Below, one piece after another: positions 41,154-52,399 of a stretch of 64,000 bases of DNA. Source of the DNA: Amaranthus tricolor (taxonomy: Eukaryota; Streptophyta; Magnoliopsida; Caryophyllales; Amaranthaceae); NCBI RefSeq assembly GCF_026212465.1, contig NC_080057.1, forward strand, positions 16,959,376 to 17,023,375, read 5' to 3'. The position numbers and the translations under genes are program-made. The notes under the pieces were generated by a model. The model was not told the origin of the DNA. It worked only from the letters and a program-made list of their open reading frames with translations, and did no database searches. How positions within the stretch are numbered: position 1 is the stretch's first letter; every line of letters begins with the position of its first letter.

Positions 41154-41643
41154 TAAAATTATATTATATTTACTGAATACAAATATTTAATTACATCATA
41201 AATTGTACAATAATATTTTTGGTGGGACACTTGTTCCGCACCTATATATATATACTATTTACTTATATTTTTATGTGAGCTCATGCCTCACTTATCTCTC
41301 ATAAATCACAAATTTTGATTAACATTCATATTGTAATGTTGTGGTATAGCCTTTATGTGGCTTAACCCATTTTTTGTGCTCTTTATGTATATTTTCTTTC
41401 AATGTAAGCTAGAGTATTTATAAGCACTATGTTGGTGAATAACACTTCAACTTTTTAGTATATTCTTGCTTTTTCTTGGCGTAGATTGTTCAAAACATTT
41501 TCTAGAGTATAATCATCTAGATTTTTCTAAAATTATCTAGATTTTTTAGATTATCATAGAGGTCTCAAAAAAATATATTTTTATACTTATTAATATTTCA
41601 ATAAATGGAGAAATTTTATCATGTACTATTTTATACATGTATA

Positions 41644-42587
41644 TAGACCTGGGAAAATTTGATCCGATCCGAAAATGAACCCGGGACTCGACCCGACCCG
41701 ACAAAACCCAAACCCGACCGACCCGAAAGCGACTTAATCCGAAACATGACCGACCCGAAACCGACCCGTTTTGACAGATTTAATATCAATTTTTAGAGTA
41801 ATTTCAATGTTAGAATTCATTTCAAATAAAATTTTAGTTTTCAAAGTATCTCAACATATTGAGTATATCACTTGAACCCTAAAACTCATCAATAGATCTC
41901 AAAAAACACGTATTTAACGTCCTTTTAGCCATCGTAATTATTTTTCTTTAAAAACAGGACGTTATAATCATCTTAATTGAATACATGTATCTTGTTAAAT
42001 CAGTCAAATGAGTTTTTAATTCTTCTACATTTCAGTAAGCAAATCAATATAATTTATACGAACGTTTCGCACGTTTGAATGAGCTTTTCAAAAAACGAAT
42101 GTCGCTACCCTAAATTATAAAACGCGTATCTTATAAGACGAAATAAGTACTTAGTTAGTTGTATATCTTTCCAACATGAAAATTGTGAAGATAATTTTAA
42201 CGTCATTTTTACCTAACGTTACAATTACAATAAACAAAATAACTTTTATAAAGCGCGTATCTTACAAGTCTTTCAAAATAAGTATTAAATCTCCTATTTT
42301 TCTTGCACTTAAATGAACCTGACATACCAACTATTTTTTGAAAATCGTACATGTAATTTCTCTAATGATTTTTTTTAGACATTTTAATGATTTTTTTTTT
42401 ATGTTGAATTAGTCGATTGGATATTCTAATGTTTTATGGTAACCCGTTGGGTCAATCCGAACCTACCCGAAACCCAGAGTGATCCGACCTGAAACTGACC
42501 TGATCCGAAACTGACCCGACCCGAATATGACCCGACCGAAATTGATCCGACCCAAAACCCGACCGACCGACCGTTTTCCCAGGTCTA
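41644..42587. mobile_element. Non-autonomous hAT element with 8-bp target duplication
   Basis: The ends TAGACCTGGGAAAATTTGAT and the complement of CGACCGTTTTCCCAGGTCTA are inverted repeats. Flanks CATGTATA (41636-41643) and CATATATA (42588-42595) match at 7 of 8 positions, the hAT hallmark. Subterminal parts repeat GACCCGACC/CGAAACCC words; the centre is AT-rich. Confidence 0.75.
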
Positions 42588-43172
42588 CATATATATTTGT
42601 ATATTTTTATTCTTTTAATTACCACAAATATATGTATACATTTATACATGAGAGTAATGAAGAATCAAATATTAATATTTCAATAAATGGAGAAATTTTA
42701 TCATATAATAGTATTTTATATTTTTTTCTTTCCTTAAATTCTAAGAGTTTTTAAGACAAACTAGCACAGGAGCCCTAAAATTTGCGAAACAGACTTGTAA
42801 AGAGGGGTAAGGAAATGAAAAAAAAAAAAAAAAAAAAAAAAAAATGGGGCATGTACGCATCATCTACGTTATTTTTTCAATGTAAACTTTCTTGAACCAC
42901 TAACATATCAATCATCCCACCACCACATAAACCATCATTGAAGAGTATGAGAGGAGGAGGAAGATGAGGATTTGATGCTTACAAAGACGCACTATTATAG
43001 AGGAGAAAAAAATAAAATCGTTACAGACACAATTCATTGAAAACAAAATAAGGGTATTTATTACCCTTAGGTAATGAATTGGGTTAACCCAATCTCATAC
43101 CAAACAACAACTAATTTAATATTTAAGTGAATCCCTTTCATAAACACTACAAAACCATACTAAACATCCCTA
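42588..43172. other. Intergenic with poly-A tract
   Basis: 42672-42704 repeats a sequence found at 41591-41623 on the other side of the hAT element (AATATTTCAATAAATGGAGA). 42819-42844 is an uninterrupted A tract. No gene. Confidence 0.5.
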
Positions 43173-43495
43173 ATGGCCCGTTCGGTAACCAGTACTAAAT
43201 GGTGGGAATATTAATCAAAAATTTTTGTAATTTTGGTAGGAGTATCTCTTGACAAGTTTAATGGTCGTGATTATACTCCTTCAACAATTTTCTTTTCTTC
43301 ACAAAATGCATTTCAATACATTACCATTTGAACATGTGGTATTAGGTGGTAATAAAAAATTATGATGAAAAAAACTTTTTTATGATCAAACTTTCATTAC
43401 CATGGGAATGGAAAGATAAATATCATGAAAATTCACACTATAAATTATTTTCATTTCCACTATTTAGTATCAATTACCAAACTAACCCTAAATAT
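43173..43495. mobile_element. hAT-like MITE, family B (best copy)
   Basis: It runs from GGCCCGTTCGGTAACCAGTA to about ACCAAACTAACCC, with GGTAAC/TTACCAAA-type inverted ends. Copies at 5010 and 28828 share its internal blocks. Confidence 0.65.
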
Positions 43496-43793
43496 ATTTG
43501 AAATCCAAGACATATAAGTCCTTAATTACGCTAAACAAAATTTACAAACACTAATATAAGATGATTGAATCTTATCAAAGTTCACTTATTGAGGTGGAAC
43601 GTCTCCTAATAGGTGGTTGTTGCTGGTTATTAGCTTTTTGAATCTTATATTTTCTTATTAAACGTCAAAGATAATTTTTTAGCCTTAAGACTATCATATA
43701 TATTTAACCGTGTTACGGTGTTATAAATCTTTTCTAGATCAAGAAACACCATAAGCAAAATAGTTTTCTCTGATTATTTTTTGTTGGGATGAG

Positions 43794-43935
43794 TTATCAC
43801 ACATCGATAAATTGAAAATGGTGTGCACGCTTTATAAGTTATTAGAGACCTTCTTCCCATTGCCATATGATTTTGGGATGATATATATCTCCTTGGCTTA
43901 TGAAGTGTGTGCACTTGTGTTCCCCCATTAATATG
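43794..43935 (+). mobile_element. TRIM-like LTR fragment
   Basis: TGTTGGGATGAGTTATCAC and the following GTGTGCACGCTTTATAAG and TATTAGAGACCTTCTTCCC blocks match 1370-1521 in the opposite orientation. No primer-binding site or second LTR is next to it. Confidence 0.6.
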
Positions 43936-45120
43936 CTGGCATTCACAATAAGTCCAGCCTAATTTAACATTTTTTCTATCATTTAACTTATATCAAAATT
44001 CAAAACCCTTAAAAATATGTTGGAGTATACTTTTTCTACCTTATAATCATGACTTTACGTATAAGTTATAACAAATTGTTATTATATTTATAAAATCAGA
44101 GACAAAGATTATCAACTTTAAATTTCAAATGTCAATTGTAGCAAGTTAAATGATGAAAAAACTAACGTTGATGTTAATACTTCTAGTTTTAGGTCCTTAG
44201 CGTATTATTTGATAAACGGATTAGCCTATATATACTATTCTCGCTGTTCTTTTGAAATTGTTTCATGACTAATGTTTATTTGTTAAATTTAGTAATGACA
44301 ATAGTAAAAGAAAAAAAATGAGTGAATAGAAAAAATATGGGATAAGATAAAAAAAAAAATTAACATTAATAATCTAACTTTTCGCACATCCACTATTAAT
44401 ATTCCAATTTTAGATTATTATTTAATAAATCAAGCTTTGCCCTTAGATTGTTGTTAGCATATTAATTAAGTATGCTGATACCAAACTCAGGGCGAAGGTT
44501 GAATTTTTAAAAAATAAAAGATGCGCTGGCATCAAACTAAGAACAAATGCTGAATTATTAAAAAATAATCTAAAAATGAAATTATTCACGACAGACGAAT
44601 AAAAGATTTGATTATTAACATCAATTTTACCTATGATAAAAAAAGTATAATGAAATTGTAAATAAAATTAGGAGAAAGACTAAATACTCATGTAATTTCA
44701 ATTGATGGATAATCTACATAGCAATCTAAGAAAATAGAAAATACTATAAGCACAAGTAGAAATTCACAATCAATAATTTTTTATACCTCAATTAATTTAC
44801 ATTTTAAAAATATTTAGAGCCTAAAAGTAAGTATAAAATAATAGCAAAAAAATATAAATTAAAATAATTAATATTTAAGGTACTTAATTTCAAAAATCAT
44901 ATACAATCCGACATTTTATGCATGCCGTATCCAACCTAACTATAAGTTTAACATAATTGACTTTTTTATATATTACAGCTTAGGTTAAGGTAGGAAAAAG
45001 ATTAGGTGGTAATCAAATCTAATACCTTACTTGAAAAAATTGATACATACTTTTAACGAAATAAGATCTGATTTTTTAAGTGACTATACATATTATTTAC
45101 TCGTAATATAGCCAAGTTAA
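43936..45120. other. AT-rich intergenic, nothing recognised
   Basis: No ORF above background, no clear element ends. A short imperfect repeat (TGCTGATACCAAACTCAG versus CGCTGGCATCAAACTAAG, near 44473 and 44524) is present. Confidence 0.4.
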
Positions 45121-45640
45121 TTCTTCCTCCATTCTATCATACTTATTATGTTCCACTTTATTACGCAATTCAATATATTGATTTGATCATATTTTGAGTT
45201 ATGCAAAACTATAAACTATAAAAAATTAATATTATGAAAATATCCGATTAGACGATTTAAATAAGATCTCACTTCATCATATTTTTTCTTACAATAACCG
45301 TAATTTATAAAATAAAGGAAAATGATATATACAGCCCCTAGGACTGTATATAAGAAAGAATCTTGTATTTAATTAATATTATTTTTACTTTGAAAACATA
45401 AGTATTTAATTATACTTTATTATTTTATTATTTATTATTTCTTGGGAAGTTAAAATCATTATATAAAATATTATTTATTTTTTAATTTCTAGATTAAATT
45501 CTCTTAAAAATTTAAAATTATTAATGATAAAAAGAATTTTTTAATTTTTATATACAGCCCTAAGTACTGTAAATATCATTATCCTATAATAAACTTGAAT
45601 AAGAAACAGTACGAAACTTGAATACGCGATTAGAAGTTTA
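45121..45640. mobile_element. Stowaway-like MITE (family A) split by a MULE-type MITE
   Basis: 45121-45316 starts TTCTTCCTCCATTCTATCAT and carries family A blocks up to CCGTAATTTATAA. Family A resumes at about 45585 with ATAATAAACTTGAATAAG, matching ATAAATAAGCTTGAACAATG of other copies. The interruption is the element at 45317-45584. Confidence 0.6.
45317..45584. mobile_element. MULE-type MITE, 268 bp, 9-bp target duplication
   Basis: The ends GGAAAATGATATATACAGCC and the complement of AGTACTGTAAATATCATTATCC-type sequence are inverted repeats. Flanks TAAAATAAA (45308-45316) and TATAATAAA (45585-45593) match at 8 of 9 positions. Confidence 0.75.
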
Positions 45641-46138
45641 GAAGCAATGACCACCGCCTCGGCGCGTGATAGGTTGGCATCCAGGCAAATGTTCAATTCC
45701 AGATTCCCATTTGACTATTTTTCCCTTCCTTATTTGGATTTTCCACCCACATGTGAATAAGATTCTAAAAGTACAACACAAAACATAAATAGTTATGGTA
45801 TAATTAATATGGAGGTAAAGAAACAGATCAACTGGGTTAACTAAGAAATGGTTTAACATATAATTAAGAGGGTGGATTTTAAAAAAAGGAAAATGCTAGT
45901 CTAATTATAAGAGACCTTAATTAAGAGTGTAAACGGTCTCAATTGTCAACGTGAATGTTTGTTGGCACACTCGCATGCAAAAATAACAAAAAAAATAAAA
46001 ATAAAAATAAAAATAAAAATTACCGCCTAATAATAGATAAAATATATCTGACAACTTAGTAGCGACTAAAACATCAAGTCGCCCAATGTAAATATTGTCA
46101 CTACTTAGGTCCCGTGTAGCGGTTGGAATTGTAGTGAT
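45641..46138. other. Intergenic; possible CACTA terminus next to Copia element 2
   Basis: 45985-46020 is an (AAAAAT)n run. 46062-46136 contains TAGCGAC and GTCGCCC words and ends GGAATTGTAGTG, which read on the minus strand is a CACTA-type terminus (CACTACAATTCC). Similar GTCGC words occur at 52110-52205 on the other side of the Copia element. Confidence 0.4.
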
Positions 46139-46339
46139 TGATGTAACAACTTATGAATGCATTGAGTTGTGTGTTACTATCCTTTGTAATAGTAACACAT
46201 TTGTTTCCTCTTAAAATCTTGCACTATATATATGTGCAAATTCTTGTAATACTGATATAGATAATGAAATAGAAGATAAATCGATATAAGTTTATCTCTT
46301 ATACTACTTTTCTCCTTATATTCTCCCTACCTTTTAATA
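46139..46339 (+). repeat. 5' LTR of Copia element 2
   Basis: 201 bp starting TGATGTAACAACTTATG, differing from 51882-52082 at five positions by direct comparison (about 97.5% identity). It contains CACTATATATATGTGC. Confidence 0.9.
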
Positions 46340-46447
46340 TGTTATCAGCACTAATTTTCGCTCTCAAAAATCCAAGAAGATTATTAGCAGACATGACTAC
46401 ATTATTTCTACACAACATAAAATCTTTTTTTAATTGTAAAAATATCA

Positions 46448-46560
46448 CCCTGGGATAAATGCCCGAGTGGTCCGAAAATTATAATTTAAGTAAATCGTCA
46501 AGGGTTCGATTCTGAAAAAAAAATTAATAATAATAAAAAAATAATACAATAAAATTTTTT
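46448..46560 (+). repeat. tRNA-like segment (possible SINE) in the Copia leader
   Basis: ATGCCCGAGTGG (46459-46470) fits an RNA polymerase III A box and GGGTTCGATTC (46502-46512) a B box, about 31 bp apart, followed by an A-rich tail with AAT repeats. The head recalls a tRNA-Leu/Ser. No full tRNA cloverleaf can be folded by eye, so a SINE or decayed tRNA is more likely than a working tRNA gene. Confidence 0.5.
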
Positions 46561-46615
46561 TTTACCATTTTTTAAAATCTTGGAGATCAATTATGAAAAT
46601 GGTCTTTTTACCCCA

Positions 46616-46624
46616 TATAAATAG
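46616..46624 (+). promoter_or_regulatory. TATA-like box upstream of the leader ORF
   Basis: TATAAATAG inside the Copia leader, followed at about 30 bp by a CA-rich, G-poor stretch (ACAAACACACATACACCACT) that looks like a plant 5' UTR, then the ATG at 46729. Confidence 0.4.
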
Positions 46625-46728
46625 GGTCTTCTACCCGTCACAAACACACATACACCACTCACACCTTATCCCAAACACAATAAATAAATAAATTTTTTTT
46701 CTTCATCTTCTTGTTCCTTCAACCATCC

Positions 46729-46869
46729 ATGGCAAACAATACATCTACAAACACCCACATCAATCCAATTGCCGACAATATAAGTAGAATACTAGAAGCA
46801 TTCCTTATCATTATGGGTTTAATTGTATTACTCGTAGCGCTAATGCTCTACCTGATTATCCAAAAATAA
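46729..46869 (+). CDS. 46-aa predicted membrane micropeptide in the Copia leader
   Basis: An ATG in good context (CCATCCATGGCA) opens 46 codons ending TAA. The N-terminal 22 residues are polar and Asn/Thr-rich (MANNTSTNTHINPIADN). Residues about 24-44 form one strongly hydrophobic segment (FLIIMGLIVLLVALMLYLII), enough for a single membrane span, and the protein ends QK. No family is recognised. It lies between the tRNA-like segment and gag and is preceded by a TATA-like box and a CA-rich leader, so it could be a captured host micropeptide gene or an element-specific product. A chance ORF remains possible: it is short, and no conservation data were available. Confidence 0.45.
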   Translation: MANNTSTNTHINPIADNISRILEAFLIIMGLIVLLVALMLYLIIQK

Positions 46870-47074
46870 ATTATAAATCTTGTATTTGTTTAGCAATTTG
46901 TATTTTGTTTTATCATCTATTAATACTATCTACTTTATTTTTATTTATCATTATATTGTGCTTATTATATTTGAGATATTAAATCAGAGAGAGATCATAC
47001 TAATATGCTTTAATATCTCTAATAATACACAAAATCATTAAATAACCTTGTCATTTTCTCAATTGTAGAAAATA

Positions 47075-50000
47075 ATGGCTGATCTCAAAAAGAGAGAATT
47101 CAATGCCCTGGAATTAACAGGAAACAATTTTATACAATGAGCCTCAGATGTCAAATTATATCTAAAAGGAAAAAGTTTATTATACACAATAATTGAACTT
47201 AATCCCGCCGACAAAGGAAAGGGTATTGAAAGAGATCCCATAAAAATTGAGGAAGATAAGGCAAAAGCTGCATCAATTTTGAGATCATTTAACCGACAGT
47301 CTCAAACACGAATACACCAATTATGAGGACCCAAAATTACTTTGGGAAGAGCTAAATGAAAGATTTGGCCATAATAAAAGTGTACTTCTCCCAAAGGCCA
47401 TCGATGAATGGCGAGAGTTAAGATTTCAAGATTTCAAATCAATTAGTGATTATAATTCAGCCCTTCATCTGATAAAATAAAAATTAGTCTATTGTGGACA
47501 AATAATAACAGATGAAGAAATGATAGAAAAAAACATTGTCAACCTTTCACGTAAATAACATTTTGTTACAACAACAATATCGTGAAAGGCATTTCAAGAA
47601 ATATCATGAATTGCTGAAAACACTTCTTGTTGCGGAACAAAATAATGAACTATTATTGAAAAATCACAATAGGAGACCTGTAGGGACTATGCTCTTTAAT
47701 AAGACAATTATGATTGAGAGGAATGTGCGCCATCAAGGTCGTGGTAACTATTTCATAAGAGGCAAAGGTCGTGGAAAATATCATGAAAAGAGCGGCATGA
47801 ATACTTTTGAACAAGGAAATTTCTATGAAAGAAATATATTTACCCCCCGAAATGATAATTTTAAACAAGTCCAGAAACACAAAAGCACATGTAATAGATG
47901 TGGCATGACTGGACATTGGGGGCGAACTTGCCGTACCGCCAAACATTTAGTGGATTTATATCAAGCTTCCCAAATAAACAAAGCAAAAGGGGCAGAAGCA
48001 AATTTTGTAAATGAAGCAAGTACATCTGGGCCCATCTTAGATGTGTCCGATTTCTTTAATGAGGATGTGAACCTCCACAAACTTGATCCCCAAGAAGAAG
48101 ATAATTACATCTTTTGAGATGACTAGATGCATTTTCTGTTTATCTAACTTGTTTTCATTTGATAAGTTGTAATTCTCTACTTATGTTTTTGTATTGAGTA
48201 TTCTGGCTTTATATTAATAATATAAATTTTTTTTCTTCTCTTGTCTTAGAAAAGGAAATGTCAGTAAGTGGATCAACATTTCATTGCCTCCTGGACAGTG
48301 GAGGAACACATACGATATTGAAAAATCAAGAATATTTTTTAAACCTAAGATTGCTTGAGGCAAATGTTAATACCATATCAGGAATAGCAAATTAATCGAA
48401 GGCACTGGAAAAGCATGCATCATACTCCCTATGGGGACAAAATTAGTAATAAATGATGCACTATACTCAAGTAAATCTCGAAGAAATCTTATCAGTTTCA
48501 AGGCAATACGGCAAAATGGTTACCATATGAAAACCAAAACCATAAATGGAAAAGAATTCTTATGCCTTACAGCAGAAAGTAATGGAACGAAAATTATCCT
48601 TGAAAGGATGCTAGCATATTCATCGGGGTTGTATCTCACTCATATACGCTCGATTGAAATAAATGTAATAAGACTAGACAATAAGGAGCTATTCACTTTA
48701 TGGCATGACTGCTTAGGTCATCCTGGCACTGGGATGATGTATAAAATAATAGAAAATTCAATCGGGCATCCACTAAGAAATATTAAGATTCCCCAGTCAA
48801 ATGAGCTCTTATACACCTCTTGTTCTCTTGGAAAATTTATTACTAAACCATCAGTAAATAAGATTGTTACTGAATCTCCTATATTTCTTGAAAGAATTCA
48901 AGGAGATATATGTGGGCCAATTAATCTACCATGTGGACCTTTTAGGTACTTCATGGTCTTAATAGACGCTTCCACAAGATGGTCACATGTAAGCCTTCTA
49001 TCGAGTAGAAACAATGCATTTGAAAAACTACTTGCACAAATCATCCAATTGAAAAATCATTTTTCTGATTATACAATAAAAAGTATTAGATTGGACAATG
49101 TCGGTGAATTCACATCTCAAACTTTTAATGATTATTGCATGTCAATTGGAATTAAAGTGGAACACCCTGTGCCACATGTTCACACACAAAATGGTCTTGC
49201 TGAATCCTTAATTAAGAGATTGCAATAAATTGCAAGACCACTACTAATGAAATCAAAATTACCATCATCGGCCTGGGGTTATGCAATATTACATGCAGCA
49301 TCATTGATTAGGGTAAGACCTACAGCTTATCATAATTATTCACCAATGCAATTAGTAGCTAGTCATGAACCAAATATTTCACATTTGAAAATCTTTAGAT
49401 GCGCTGTATATGTGCACATTGCTCCCCCTCAACGTACAAAAATGGGTCTACAAAGAAGAATGGGAATATATGTCGGTTTTGAATCTCCATCAACCATTCC
49501 GTATCTTGAACCATTAACTGGTGATCAATTTCAAGCTAGATTTGCTGATTGCCACTTTAATGAGACAATATTCCCATCCTTAGGGGAGAGAATGTGGACT
49601 TACAGAAAAGAAATATGGAACTTATTTGGAAAGCAACACATTTAGAATATTTAGACCCAAAAACAAAATCATGTGGACAAGAAGTACAACGATTGTTCAT
49701 CAACAAAGTGTTGCTAATCAATTACCTGATGCATTCACAGATACTAAGAGAATTATAAAATCACATATACCAGCAACAAATACTCCTACTCGAATAGAAA
49801 TTCCTGATGAAAAGGCAAAAAGTGATGAAATTGTTGTGCAAAGAAAGCGTGGAAGGCCACTTGGTTCAAAAGATTTAAAACCAAGAAAATTGAGAAAACA
49901 AGAAGGTGCACCAAATGATACTCAAAATGAAAATGAAAATAAAGGAGAAAATCAAGACATCTCCGATAATGAAAAAGATGAAAATTATGAAACCTCAACA

Positions 50001-51708
50001 AATTATATTTTCTCCAAGAAAAAATAAAATCGAAAAAGGGTCATTCCAAATGAATCCTTTGCTTATTCCGTAGCTATTGATATAATAAATGATGAAAATG
50101 ATCTTGAGCCAATATCGATAAATGAATGCAGAAAAAGACCTGATTGGCCAAGATGGAAAGAAGCAATTGAGGCAGAATTAAAATCATTAGAAAAAAGAGA
50201 AGTTTTTGGGCAAATTTTACAAACTCCAAAAGGCATAAAACCCGTAGGCTTCAAATGAGTATTTGTAAGAAAAGAAATGAGAAAAGTAAAATTGTCAGAT
50301 ACAAGGCAAGACTTATAGCTCAAGGTTTTTCTCAAATGCCAGGAATTGATTATGAAAAAACATATTTCCCAGTAGTTGATGTAACCACACTCAGATTTTT
50401 GGTAAGTTTAACAGTTTTTCAATGCCTACACATGAGATTGATGGATGTCATAACTGCCTATTTATATGGGTCACTTGACACAGACATCTATATGAAGGTC
50501 CCTGAAGGACTAAACTTACCAATAAAGAATGTACCTAGAGAAATGTTTTCTATAAAAATTAAATCATTGTATGGATTAAAGCAATCTGGGTGAATGTGGT
50601 ATAATCGTTTGAGTGAATACCTTATGAAAGTAGGATTCAAAAACAACCAAATTAGCCCATGTGTATTCATCAAACGATCTCAATTCGGTTTCGTAATAAT
50701 TGCTGTGTATGTAGTATGACTTAAATCTGATCGGAACTTCAAGAGAAATTGAGATAACAGCTAAATATTTGATGAGGGAATTTGAGATGAAGGATTTAGG
50801 AAAAACTAAATTCTATCTTGAACTACAAATTGAACATTTGAAAAGTGGAATATTTGTCCATCAGAGCAATTATACTGAGAAAGTTTTGAAACGATTTTAC
50901 ATGGACAAGGCTCATCCACTAAGTTCCTCAATGGTGATACGATCACTAAACATAAAGGATGACCCATTCCGTCCACAAGAAGAAGACGAAGAAATTTTAG
51001 GCCCGGAAGTGCCATACTTGAATGCCATTGGTGCCTTAATGTACTTAGCAAATAATACAAGACATGATATAGCATTTTCTGTAAATTTTTTAGTTAGGTA
51101 TAGCAATGCACCAACAGAAAGACATTGGAATGGGGTACAACATCTATTTCGATACCTAAAGGGAACTATAGACCTTGGATTATTTTTCCAGTCAGGAAAT
51201 GATGCCATACTCACTGGATATGCTGATGCAGGATATCTATCTGATCCACATATGGCCAAGTCAAAAACTGGAAATGTATTTACATATGCAGGAACCGTAA
51301 TATCTTGAAAATCAACAAAACAAACTCTAACGGCTACATCCTCAAATCATGCAGAACTTATAGCTTTATATGAAGCCAGCCGAGAGTGTGTATGGTTGAG
51401 ATCCATGATCAGCCAACTCCAAAAAGATTGTGGCTTAAACGATACAACTAGGGCACCAACTACAATTTATGAAGATAATGATGCAAGTATCAACCAAGTC
51501 AGAGAAGGATACATCAGAGGAGACAAAACAAAACACTTATCACCAAAATTATTCTTCGCACATGATCTGTAGATAGATAAAAAGATAAAAGTCCAAGAAA
51601 TTCAATCCTGTGAAAACCCCGCTGATTTATTCACAAAGTCACTCCCGTCAAAGCAATTCGAGTATTTGGTATGCAAGATTGGAATGTGCCGATTTCGAGA
51701 CATATGTT
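47075..51708 (+). pseudogene. Copia element 2 gag-pol polyprotein, several stops and frameshifts
   Basis: Gag starts ATGGCTGATCTC (47075), hits TGA at about 47138 (FIQ*ASDVK, where Trp is expected), shifts frame near 47300 and 47525, and keeps a zinc knuckle CNRCGMTGHWGRTC. Protease has LLDSGGTHT (about 48290). Integrase (48431-49228) shows HDCLGHPG, GDICGP, RLDNVGEF and NGLAES. Reverse transcriptase (50255-50593) shows KARLIAQGFSQ and SLYGLKQSG. One extra base at about 50720 breaks the catalytic YVDD block (TATGTAG-T-ATGACTTAAAT). RNase H (50769-51708) has GYADAGYLSD, VIS*KST and ADLFTKSLPSKQF. A product is not expected. Confidence 0.85.
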
Positions 51709-51881
51709 AACTTTAGGGGGAGAAATATGTTCATTGTACTCTTTTTTCCTTTGATCAGGTTTTTTTTTTATCCCACTGGGTTTTTCTTGAAAATGGTTTT
51801 TAATCAGATAGTTTTAGGATTATGAATGTCATAATAAAATTTCCACATATATGTAATGCATTCAAAGGGGAGTTTTGTAAT

Positions 51882-52082
51882 TGATGTAACAACTCATGAA
51901 TGCATTGAGTTGTGTGTTACTATCCTTTGTAATAGTAACACATTTGTTTCCTCTTAATATCTTGCACTATATATATGTGCAAGTTCTTGTAATACTGATA
52001 TAGATAATGAAATAGAAGATAAATCGATATAAGTTTATCTCTTATACTACTTTTCTCCTTATATTCTCCCTGCCTTTTGATA
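51882..52082 (+). repeat. 3' LTR of Copia element 2
   Basis: 201 bp, partner of 46139-46339, following the purine tract AAAGGGGAG. Confidence 0.9.
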
Positions 52083-52211
52083 AGAATGAATTAGTTGTCA
52101 TTTTGTTGCCATTGGCGACTAGTAGACTCAGTTAGACAGTTACCAATGAGTCGCCACAAGTAACTAAATCCCAACTCAGTTGTAGACCTGTAGTCGCTAG
52201 ATTTAACAAAA
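52083..52211. other. Short flank with GTCGC words
   Basis: Contains TGGCGAC, GAGTCGCC and GTAGTCGCTAG, like CACTA subterminal sequence, but no terminus. It may be the other half of the element interrupted by Copia 2. Confidence 0.35.
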
Positions 52212-52399
52212 CACTATAAAAAATAAAATTTTATACTACTATTAGTTTAGAGAGATATATTTTATGACATTTAATTAAAATATCACTATTTTGCATTTCT
52301 AATGGGATATTTAGTGGTTTTAGTGACATTTATTAGACCTTTTATCTGCAAAATAAAAAATCATATTAAAATTTTTCATGACGTTCACTACAAAAAACT

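Larger units (their letters stand above)
38663..41556 (-). mobile_element. Non-coding LTR retrotransposon with a MULE inserted in its 5' LTR
   Basis: Minus-strand order: 5' LTR 41556-39743 (about 459 bp plus insertion), primer-binding site TGGTATCAGAGCTGG (plus about 39728-39742, initiator Met tRNA), about 629 bp internal sequence, polypurine tract, 3' LTR. The internal region carries no gag or pol. On the plus strand it repeats a worn motif like TTAATGCCCATGTCATTAAC five or more times (39230-39560). Size is between TRIM and LARD classes. No target duplication was found. Confidence 0.75.
46139..52082 (+). mobile_element. Copia LTR retrotransposon 2, young but disabled
   Basis: 201-bp LTRs at both ends, a primer-binding-site-like TGTTATCAGCAC directly after the 5' LTR (46340-46351), gag from 47075, protease near 48280, integrase, reverse transcriptase, RNase H, a purine tract at about 51714-51723 and a second (CAAAGGGGAG) at 51863-51872. 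The 735-bp leader between LTR and gag is unusually long and holds a tRNA-like segment and a 46-codon ORF. Many stops are TGG-to-TGA. The target duplication is unclear. Confidence 0.85.

Noticed and set aside
46448..46520. Functional tRNA gene
   Set aside because: A and B boxes are present, but acceptor-stem pairing and a clear anticodon arm were not found by eye.
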